Source: JAAYBT01 sp964404395
GTDB lineage: Bacteria > Bacillota > Clostridia > Acetivibrionales > DTU013
Assembly: GCA_964404395.1 (NCBI GenBank)
Contig: CAYOKA010000061.1
Coordinates: forward strand, 1-12,277
Reading direction: 5' to 3'
Length of the DNA: 12,277 nucleotides
The notes below the pieces were generated by a model, which was given only the letters and a program-made list of their open reading frames with translations, was not told the DNA's origin and made no database searches. The translations under genes and the position numbers were made by a program. The stretch's first letter is position 1. Each line of letters begins with the position of its first letter. Below, one piece after another: positions 6,923 through 12,277 of the stretch.

Positions 6923-8025
6923 CAAATAAAAGAGGCTTATTTACCCGGATTATCGGGGAAAAAAATAGGGAACCCATATCCAATACAAGTTTTCTGTTGA
7001 GAATAACGATTGGCACCTTCTTCGGCATGTACTTACTGGCCATGCTTGCCTGGGGTGGCGGGTTTTTGAACCCTCAGCAGTTCCTTGATCTCTTCAATAA
7101 CAATGCGTTTTTGATCGTGCTTGCCTGCGGGCTGACTCTAGTTATGATAACAGGAGGTATTGATATTTCAGGGGGAGGCATAACCGCTCTTATTACCATG
7201 GTCTGTATAGTTGTTCTGGACGACCATAGCGGCAGCATAATCGGTTCCCTGGCTTTAGCTTTGGGTATAGGTCTGGCGTTCGGATTTATCCATGGTGTAT
7301 TGATAGCATATTTGAACATACAGCCCTTTATCGTTACTTTAGCGGGTATGTTCTTTGCAAAAGGCATGATAACAATAGTCAGCGCTATTCCACGCACAGC
7401 GACACATGAAGCCTTCCTTGCCCTTAAGCAGTTCCGTTTCGAAATTCCCGGTATCGGTTACTATGGAAAGGCAGGTAATTTTATCCCGGTGAAAATTGAG
7501 CTCGGCGTAATAATTGCTATAGCTATAGTACTAATTATAGCGGTAATTCTGAAGTGGACGCGATTCGGGCGCAACCTTTACGCAGTGGGCGGTAACAGAC
7601 AGAGTGCGCTAATGCTCGGCATCAATGTGAAGCGTACAGTATTCTTTGCATATTTGTTGGCCGGGTTGCTATCAGGAATTGCCGGTTACGTCTATCTTCT
7701 GCATACAGGAGCCGGAGACGCTGCCAATGCTACCGCTGCGGAAATTCAGGCGATTGCATCTGCTATTATCGGCGGTACGTTATTAACCGGGGGAGTTGGA
7801 AGTGTAATTGGCTCGCTTTTCGGGGTGCTTATTTTAAAGACAATGACCAGTATTGTTGTAACTTCAGGGCTTAGAGAGCCATATTGGCAGAGCATTACCA
7901 CCGGGCTTATGCTTTGCTTCTTTATATTGGTTCAGAGCGTTGTTCTTGCACTTCGTGAAAAAGGAAGCTTTAAGCTTTGGATAGGGATAAAGAGCAAATC
8001 ATCCGATATAGATAATATAACTTAA
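6919..8025 (+). CDS. yjfF: Sugar ABC transporter permease, YjfF-like
   Basis: This 368-residue membrane protein is the second, different permease of the same importer. Its ATG at 6919 overlaps the previous TGA as ATGA, with GGAG (6905-6908) upstream; in-frame codons further upstream were rejected for this reason. Motifs are LACGLTLVMITGGIDIS (68-84), IQPFIVTLAGMFFAKGM (134-150), the coupling segment YAVGGNRQSALMLGI (221-235) and EIQAIASAIIGGTLLTGGVG (265-284). The last two stretches and the LAGMFF segment are close to E. coli YjfF. One oddity is GGIDISGGG (79-87), where the family usually has a V, as in GGID-[IL]-SVG. A transporter with one ATPase protein and two non-identical permeases is the YtfQRT-YjfF arrangement, in contrast to RbsABC or XylFGH, which use one permease. 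It is the last gene of the clear transporter set. Confidence 0.9.
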   Translation: MTNKRGLFTRIIGEKNREPISNTSFLLRITIGTFFGMYLLAMLAWGGGFLNPQQFLDLFNNNAFLIVLACGLTLVMITGGIDISGGGITALITMVCIVVLDDHSGSIIGSLALALGIGLAFGFIHGVLIAYLNIQPFIVTLAGMFFAKGMITIVSAIPRTATHEAFLALKQFRFEIPGIGYYGKAGNFIPVKIELGVIIAIAIVLIIAVILKWTRFGRNLYAVGGNRQSALMLGINVKRTVFFAYLLAGLLSGIAGYVYLLHTGAGDAANATAAEIQAIASAIIGGTLLTGGVGSVIGSLFGVLILKTMTSIVVTSGLREPYWQSITTGLMLCFFILVQSVVLALREKGSFKLWIGIKSKSSDIDNIT

Positions 8026-8033
8026 TATACAGT

Positions 8034-8063
8034 ATGATTTGTTAGTCTGCATAACATAATCAT
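8034..8063 (+). repeat. AT-rich hairpin between yjfF and the chemoreceptor gene
   Basis: ATGATTTGTTA (8034-8044) pairs with TAACATAATCAT (8052-8063) across a 7-base loop with one bulged A, giving 11 pairs. It has little GC and no T-run after it, so I do not call it a terminator. It may shape the message or be a protein site, and read-through into the chemoreceptor gene seems possible. Confidence 0.5.
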
Positions 8064-8089
8064 GTAAATTGTCCGAAAGAAGGTGATTT

Positions 8090-10174
8090 ATGATGACAGT
8101 ATTCGAAGTACTATCGGATTTTTTTAATAGAAGGACAATTCGATTAAAGCTTATATCTGTGTTTGCCATTCCAATCGTTCTTCTTATGGTTCTGGGCATA
8201 ATATCCTACTTAAGTGCATCAAACGCCGTACGCAGTGTTGCGCAGCAATCGGCCGTTGCGACAATGGAGAACGGCGGTAAATATTTAGACGTCGTTTACT
8301 CGTCTATTGATGACCTCAGCAAACAACTGCTTGTTAAAAATGATATACGTGATTATCTATCTGGTACTTCAGACAGTAATGACCCGGCTGCAGCAGCTGA
8401 GCTGTACAGGAATTTGTCAAATGACTTATTGAATGTTTCATCATCCAACAAGTATGTTTCAAGCATTTATCTGATAGGCGACGGTGATAAATCCGTACTG
8501 CCTTCAGGCTCAAAAACGCCTGCGGATTTTAGCATCGACTCCTTAAAGGATTTGGATTTATATAAAGAAATTGAAAAATTAAAAGGGAGAACCGTCTGGC
8601 TCGGTTCCCATAAAGAGCTTGACGACAAGCTGGGTATTACCGGAAAAAGCAACTCGGTTACTGCGATAAAGGAAATAATAAGCACTACAACCGGAGATTT
8701 GATAGGCATATTGATAATTGACCTTAAAATGAGTATGGTACAGGAATTGCTCGATGGCATGAATCTCGGCAGCGGAGGGGAAGTACACCTGATAAGCCCC
8801 GATAAAACCGATTTTGCAAGCGACGGTGCTGATAATGCCAGTGATTTAGTTGCGGATCAGGTTTTTTATTCTGATATTGCATCAAATCAAGATGTAAACG
8901 GTTCTTCGGAAGTAAATTACAAAGGCAAATCCTGCCTTATGACCTATTCCAAGATAGGAAATTCCGGATATATTATTATCGGTTTGATGCCTACCTCCGA
9001 ATTGAATGCTTCCGCAAAACAGATCATACTCACAACTGTTGTTTTCATCATTCTTGCCGTCATAATTTCCTCGGGAATCGGCATACTAATGGCAAACAGT
9101 ATGAGCAGGACCATAAACAGGATTATTAGGGCATCAGGACAGGCTGCTTCCGGCGATCTCACCGTAAACCTGTCTTCCGGACGGCAGGATGAATTAGGTG
9201 ATCTTACAAAGAGCATTAATTCGATGATTTCAAGTATGGGAGGTCTGATTGAACAAACATCGGGCATTGTTAATAATGTTAGGGAGAATATTCTCATATC
9301 ATCGGACAATTTGTCTGAATTATCGGGGAAAATTGTAGAAGTATCAGCCACCACCCAGGAAATGTCCGGAGTGGCCGAGGAAACGGCGGCTTCTACCGAA
9401 GAGATGAATGCTTCGTCGGCTGAGATTGAAAGCTCGGTACGGTCAATTGCTGAAAAAGCGCAGAACGGTTCGGTCGTAGTCGCCGAGATAAGCAAACGCG
9501 CTCAGGACTTGAAAGAAAATGCCATTGCTTCTAAAAACGCAGCTCATGGCATTCGTAACGATGTGGATTCAGAAATGCGAAAGGCATTGGCCCAATCCAA
9601 AGCGGTTGATAACATAAGTGTTCTGACTCAGACCATACTTCAGATAGCCGATAAGACAAACCTGCTTTCGCTGAACGCTTCAATTGAAGCCGCCAGAGCC
9701 GGAGAGGCGGGTAAAGGGTTTGCGGTCGTAGCCGATGAAATACGAAAGCTTGCAGAGCACTCAAAGAATACCGTTACTAAGATCCATGATGTCACTACGG
9801 AGGTCATAACATCAGTTGAAAACCTCGCTTCATGCTCGGAGAAAACTTTAGATTTCATTGACACAAAGGTTATCAACGATTATGAAACGATGGTGGGTAT
9901 TGGGGAGCAGTATTATAGCGATGCGGCGTCGATTCAGGATCTTGTTACAGATTTTTCTGCAACTTCAGAGGAGTTACTTACATCAATTCAGAATATGGTC
10001 AAAGCCATAAATGAAGTCGCTATCTCCAACAGCGAGGAGGTTCAGGGAATCCAGAATATTTCTCAGAAAGCTTTGGACGTAATGGAAAGGGCATCCAAGG
10101 TCTCTGAATTGATGAAAGAAACAAGGCAAAGCTCCGAGAGTCTGGCAGAGAGTGTTTCAAGGTTTAAAATATAA
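8090..10174 (+). CDS. Methyl-accepting chemotaxis protein with extracellular Cache-type sensor
   Basis: This 694-residue transmembrane chemoreceptor would signal through CheW and CheA to the flagellar motor. A short cytoplasmic start is followed by TM1 (about 21-42), an extracellular sensor (about 43-311) with the length and pattern of a double Cache domain, TM2 (about 312-335), a HAMP linker (about 336-388, with DELGDLTKSINSM at 367-379) and a long helical signalling domain. The conserved hairpin tip includes ADKTNLLSLNASIEAARAG (520-538) and GKGFAVVADEIRKLAEHS (541-558). No CheR/CheB docking pentapeptide is seen at the end (SVSRFKI). The SD-like GAAGGTGAT (8079-8087) serves ATG 8090 or ATG 8093; either is plausible. 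It lies 64 bases after the sugar permease on the same strand, with no obvious terminator, suggesting but not proving that it senses the transported compound. The ligand is unknown. Confidence 0.94.
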   Translation: MMTVFEVLSDFFNRRTIRLKLISVFAIPIVLLMVLGIISYLSASNAVRSVAQQSAVATMENGGKYLDVVYSSIDDLSKQLLVKNDIRDYLSGTSDSNDPAAAAELYRNLSNDLLNVSSSNKYVSSIYLIGDGDKSVLPSGSKTPADFSIDSLKDLDLYKEIEKLKGRTVWLGSHKELDDKLGITGKSNSVTAIKEIISTTTGDLIGILIIDLKMSMVQELLDGMNLGSGGEVHLISPDKTDFASDGADNASDLVADQVFYSDIASNQDVNGSSEVNYKGKSCLMTYSKIGNSGYIIIGLMPTSELNASAKQIILTTVVFIILAVIISSGIGILMANSMSRTINRIIRASGQAASGDLTVNLSSGRQDELGDLTKSINSMISSMGGLIEQTSGIVNNVRENILISSDNLSELSGKIVEVSATTQEMSGVAEETAASTEEMNASSAEIESSVRSIAEKAQNGSVVVAEISKRAQDLKENAIASKNAAHGIRNDVDSEMRKALAQSKAVDNISVLTQTILQIADKTNLLSLNASIEAARAGEAGKGFAVVADEIRKLAEHSKNTVTKIHDVTTEVITSVENLASCSEKTLDFIDTKVINDYETMVGIGEQYYSDAASIQDLVTDFSATSEELLTSIQNMVKAINEVAISNSEEVQGIQNISQKALDVMERASKVSELMKETRQSSESLAESVSRFKI

Positions 10175-10232
10175 GGTGTCGAGAAATACCGTCTGCTGTA
10201 ATAATGCCGGCTTTTGTTCGGTTCACAACGGC

Positions 10233-10261
10233 TTGACATAACGTGAAAAAAAGCATATATT
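10233..10261 (+). promoter_or_regulatory. Strong sigma-A promoter of the lysine transporter operon
   Basis: TTGACA (10233-10238) is a perfect -35 box and TATATT (10256-10261) is a 5-of-6 -10 box with a 17-base spacer. The expected start near 10268 gives a leader of about 280 bases containing the lysine riboswitch. Confidence 0.88.
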
Positions 10262-10287
10262 ATAGATAAAAATAGAGAATAATAGCT

Positions 10288-10455
10288 TAGTGATAGAGGT
10301 GCGAAAAGAAAGAGTACCTTGCTGTTTTTGGAAGTGCTGCTACAGCAATGGAAAGGGCTTTTCGCCGAAGGGTCATATCCTTGCCTGAGGATTCGATTAC
10401 CTGGGTCGTCGGATAATATCCGCCGGACTGCCGCAAATGCGGAGCGCTGTCATTG
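10288..10455 (+). ncRNA. Lysine riboswitch (L box) aptamer
   Basis: The leader carries the conserved L-box elements in order: GATAGAGGTGCGA (10292-10304), AAGAGTA (10310-10316), GGAAAGGG (10350-10357), GCCGAAGGG (10364-10372), CTGGG (10401-10405) and GCTGTCATTG (10446-10455). All five helices can be drawn. P1 is AGTGATAG (10289-10296) with CTGTCATT (10447-10454). P2 is GCGAAAAG (10301-10308) with CTTTTCGC (10358-10365), topped by TTGCTGT/ACAGCAA (10319-10325 and 10342-10348). P3 is ATCCT/AGGAT (10377-10381 and 10388-10392). P4 is CGGAT/ATCCG (10410-10414 and 10418-10422). P5 is CCGC/GCGG (10431-10434 and 10439-10442). Known L boxes bind lysine and switch off lysine synthesis or uptake genes. 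Here it precedes an amino acid ABC transporter, so lysine uptake is the expected target. Confidence 0.94.
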
Positions 10456-10483
10456 CCACGATAGAATTTTCGTAGCCATGGAC
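10449..10483 (+). promoter_or_regulatory. Candidate riboswitch antiterminator helix
   Basis: Bases 10450-10461, which include most of the P1 right strand, can pair with 10470-10481, which include the terminator left arm. This gives about ten Watson-Crick pairs plus one wobble, with mismatches at 10454/10477 and 10457/10474 and an 8-base loop. It excludes both P1 and the terminator, as expected of an antiterminator formed when lysine is scarce. Pairing was worked out by eye. Confidence 0.55.
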
Positions 10484-10513
10484 GCTTTGCCGTACATGGC
10501 TATTATATTGTTT
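10473..10513 (+). terminator. Riboswitch-controlled terminator hairpin
   Basis: TAGCCATG (10473-10480) and CATGGCTA (10495-10502) form a perfect 8-bp stem. After one mismatch it gains three further pairs (ACG with CGT). The stem is followed by TTATATTGTTT, a T-rich but interrupted tail. It would form when lysine-bound P1 prevents the antiterminator. The interrupted T tail makes it a modest terminator, so a translational contribution cannot be excluded. Confidence 0.65.
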
Positions 10514-10547
10514 CGGGATTATCTTAAATAAATAGGGGGAACTCAAA

Positions 10548-11408
10548 ATGAAAAAGTTTTTTGGTGCTGTACTTGTTTGTGTTCTTGTATGTGCAATGGT
10601 TCTGTCTCTGACCGCTTGCGGCAGCAAATCCGGTGCAGGGAAAAATTCCGTTTTGAAAACCGGCATCCTGCGTGTAGGTATGGAATGTGCATATGCTCCG
10701 TACAACTGGACTCAGGCTGATGCTTCCAACGGTGGTGTACAAATTCTCAACAGCAGCGATTATGCTTATGGCTATGATGTAATTATGGCCAAGAAAATAT
10801 GTGAAGCGAATGGTTGGACGCTTCAAGTTCATAAGCTGGACTGGGATTCCATTCCAATTGCTGTTCAATCCGGTGAGATTGACGCTGGTATCTGCGGTCA
10901 ATCCATAACTGCGGAGCGCATGGAATCGGTTGATTTCTCCGCCCCCTATTACTATGCCTCTTTGGTGACGCTGGTAAAGGCAGATGGAAAGTATGCAGAT
11001 GCAACCGGTATTTCAGGTTTTGAAGGAGCAACCTGCACTTCACAGCTCAACACAGTTTGGTATGACGTATGTCTGCCACAGATTAAAGATGCAAACATCC
11101 TTCCGGCGCAGGAAACCGCACCGGCAATGCTGGTTGCACTTGCATCAGGTGCTGTGGATCTGGTCTGTACTGATTACCCGACGGCACTGGCAGCTATTAC
11201 CGCATACCCCGACCTGAAGCTTATGGATTTTACAGATACTGAAGATAACTACAATGTATCCGAAGAGGAAATCAACATCGGCATAAGCTGCATGAAGGGC
11301 AATAGCGAGCTGGTTAATAAGATCAATGGTGTATTGGCAACAATGACCAAGGAAGATTATGAAGCAATGATGAAGGATGCGATTGCCGTACAGCCCTTGT
11401 CGCAATAA
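10548..11408 (+). CDS. Amino acid ABC transporter substrate-binding lipoprotein, probably for lysine
   Basis: This 286-residue extracellular receptor belongs to the SBP_bac_3 family (type 2 periplasmic-binding fold). Residues 1-23 form a signal peptide ending in LTAC, so Cys24 would be lipidated. Family motifs are LRVGMECAYAPYNW (41-54), GYDVIMAKKI (75-84), the QSGEIDAG turn (107-114), SITAERMESVDFSAPYY (119-135), with Arg124 at the usual amino-acid carboxylate position, and GAVDLVCTDYPTA (201-213), with Asp209 at the usual amino-group position. The fold alone indicates a polar amino acid; lysine is inferred from the riboswitch in the leader. The ATG at 10548 has AGGGGGA 7 bases upstream. A strong hairpin follows the gene, before the permease, so this protein is probably made in excess over the permease. 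The length is normal for the family. Confidence 0.92.
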   Translation: MKKFFGAVLVCVLVCAMVLSLTACGSKSGAGKNSVLKTGILRVGMECAYAPYNWTQADASNGGVQILNSSDYAYGYDVIMAKKICEANGWTLQVHKLDWDSIPIAVQSGEIDAGICGQSITAERMESVDFSAPYYYASLVTLVKADGKYADATGISGFEGATCTSQLNTVWYDVCLPQIKDANILPAQETAPAMLVALASGAVDLVCTDYPTALAAITAYPDLKLMDFTDTEDNYNVSEEEINIGISCMKGNSELVNKINGVLATMTKEDYEAMMKDAIAVQPLSQ

Positions 11409-11418
11409 GATATAATTC

Positions 11419-11453
11419 AAAATGAGAGCGGATATATGTTCCGCTCTTATTTT
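11419..11453 (+). terminator. Strong intercistronic terminator or attenuator
   Basis: AAAATGAGAGCGGA (11419-11432) pairs with TCCGCTCTTATTTT (11440-11453), 14 pairs including one G-T, around a 7-base loop. The GC core is flanked by A-run and T-run, so it could terminate on both strands. It lies 10 bases after the binding-protein stop and about 65 bases before the permease, a place where partial termination sets the protein ratio. Confidence 0.82.
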
Positions 11454-11518
11454 GCTACGCTAGATCGCAAAATGCTAAACATAGCGGGAGATATGCTCCA
11501 GAAAGGGGTATTTTTACT

Positions 11519-12277
11519 ATGACAAGCAGTCTGCCAACCGATTTTTTGGGACGAATCATTTTTTTGATTACAAATTACGCCAGCTCATTTTTACGCGGCG
11601 CAGGTGCTACGATTGCTATTGCAATTGTCGGTACAGTGATTGGCTGCTTGATTGGCTTTGTTGTCGGTATTATACAGACCATTCCATTTAATGCGAATGA
11701 TTCGAAGGTAAGGATTTTTCTTCTAAAAGTTGTGAATGTGATTTTGAAAATCTATGTTGAAGTATTCCGTGGAACACCGATGATTGTGCAGGCAATGTTT
11801 ATTTATTATGGTGCGCTGATGTACCTGCAAATAAGTATGGGTATGTGGCTTGCTGCTTTCTTTATTGTATCGATCAATACCGGTGCTTATATGGCAGAAA
11901 CCGTACGCGGAGGTATCCTTTCAATTGATCTGGGACAGACCGAGGGTGCAAAAGCAATTGGTATGAATCATTTTCAGACCATGCTGTATGTAGTTTTCCC
12001 ACAGACCCTGCGTAACATTATTCCACAAATCGGCAATAATCTGATTATCAATATCAAGGACTCCTCGGTGCTGAGCGTCATCGGTACGGTTGAACTGTTT
12101 TACGCTGCAAAGCAGACGGCGGGAGCCTACTACTGGTATTTTGAAAGTATGACCGTTGCAATGCTTGTTTATCTGGCAATGACCTTGATTACTTCATTCT
12201 TGCTTCGCAAGTGGGAGAAAACGCTGGACGGCTCCGCAAGCTTTGATCTGGCAACCACTGACACCTTAGCGCATACC
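11519..12277 (+). CDS. Amino acid ABC transporter permease, probably for lysine; 3' end cut by window edge
   Basis: An open frame from ATG 11519 to the edge gives 253 residues of an integral membrane protein of the HisM/GlnP permease family. Evidence is the N-terminal membrane segment after FLRGAGATIAIAI (24-36), the family motif EVFRGTPMIVQ (81-91), the ATPase-coupling loop EGAKAIGMN (142-150, a variant of EAAxxxG), followed by FPQTLRNIIPQIGN (160-173), and DSSVLSVIG (181-189). About five membrane segments are visible. These permeases are usually 215-270 residues, so the stop is probably close beyond the edge. AAAGGGG lies 10 bases before the start. It would pair with the binding protein at 10548 and an ATPase expected next on the right. 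It is under lysine riboswitch control if read-through passes the hairpin at 11419; no other clear promoter was found in the gap. Confidence 0.92.
   Translation, partial: MTSSLPTDFLGRIIFLITNYASSFLRGAGATIAIAIVGTVIGCLIGFVVGIIQTIPFNANDSKVRIFLLKVVNVILKIYVEVFRGTPMIVQAMFIYYGALMYLQISMGMWLAAFFIVSINTGAYMAETVRGGILSIDLGQTEGAKAIGMNHFQTMLYVVFPQTLRNIIPQIGNNLIINIKDSSVLSVIGTVELFYAAKQTAGAYYWYFESMTVAMLVYLAMTLITSFLLRKWEKTLDGSASFDLATTDTLAHT

Larger units (their letters stand above)
10175..10547 (+). other. 373-base non-coding leader region
   Basis: This gap after the chemoreceptor holds no supportable protein gene. It contains a strong promoter (10233-10261), a lysine riboswitch (10288-10455), its antiterminator and terminator (10449-10513), and a ribosome binding site AGGGGGA (10534-10540) for the binding protein at 10548. 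The first 58 bases contain only a weak hairpin candidate (10207-10231). I do not see a convincing terminator for the chemoreceptor transcript. Confidence 0.85.

Noticed and set aside
7988..8009. Possible flagellar sigma-factor promoter (TAAA and CCGATAT) ahead of the chemoreceptor
   Set aside because: The two elements are separated by only about 10-11 bases where about 15 are needed, and both lie in the yjfF coding end. Probably chance.
10206..10232. Possible terminator after the chemoreceptor gene
   Set aside because: Only CCG plus TTGT pairing with ACAACGG around a bulge; no T-run follows and it abuts the next promoter's -35 box.
10319..10531. Plus-strand open frame of 70 codons in the lysine leader
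   Set aside because: It lies entirely in the riboswitch aptamer and expression platform, whose conserved RNA motifs explain the sequence.
1..12277. CRISPR arrays, insertion sequences, phage or defence genes
   Set aside because: No regularly spaced repeats, transposase-like frames or defence motifs were seen on either strand; all long frames are explained by transport, chemotaxis and radical SAM genes.

Overview
The window reads as ordinary chromosomal DNA from an anaerobic Firmicute of the class Clostridia. Supporting this: Gram-positive lipoprotein signals on both solute-binding proteins, strong AGGAGG-type ribosome binding sites, a lysine riboswitch of Firmicute type, a clostridial-type B12-binding radical SAM gene and a tRNA with its CCA encoded. 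I cannot name the genus. Nothing indicates a phage, an insertion sequence, an integrase or a CRISPR array.

Left part (1-2731, minus strand): a two-gene unit. An MFS permease (1460-2731) is followed 5 bases after its stop codon by a TTG-started radical SAM protein (1-1454) that runs off the left edge. The radical SAM ribosome binding site lies inside the last codons of the MFS gene, so the two are probably translationally coupled.

Middle left (2776-2977): a divergent promoter region, then a complete tRNA-Pro(CGG) gene with its own promoter and a hairpin terminator.

Centre (3214-8025, plus strand): a four-gene CUT2-type sugar ABC transporter. It has one lipoprotein binding protein, one double-ATPase protein and two different permeases, in the order and with the sequence features of the E. 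coli galactofuranose transporter YtfQ-YtfR-YtfT-YjfF. The last three genes overlap by 8 and 4 bases. The binding-protein gene is separated from the ATPase gene by about 126 bases containing hairpins, which fits higher production of the binding protein. A transmembrane methyl-accepting chemotaxis protein (8090-10174) follows 64 bases later on the same strand. It may be co-transcribed and could link movement to the transported compound, but that is inference.

Right part (10233-12277, plus strand): a strong sigma-A-type promoter, a full lysine riboswitch with all five helices, and an expression platform in which I can trace mutually exclusive antiterminator and terminator helices. These are followed by a polar amino acid binding lipoprotein (10548-11408), a strong hairpin terminator or attenuator, and an amino acid ABC permease (11519 to the right edge, incomplete). 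The riboswitch identifies this as a probable lysine uptake system shut off when lysine is plentiful. An ATPase gene is expected just beyond the right edge.

I found no convincing previously undescribed system. The points most worth a second look are the riboswitch platform, the substrate of the YtfQRT-YjfF-like transporter and its chemoreceptor neighbour, and the inverted repeat overlapping the tRNA-Pro promoter.
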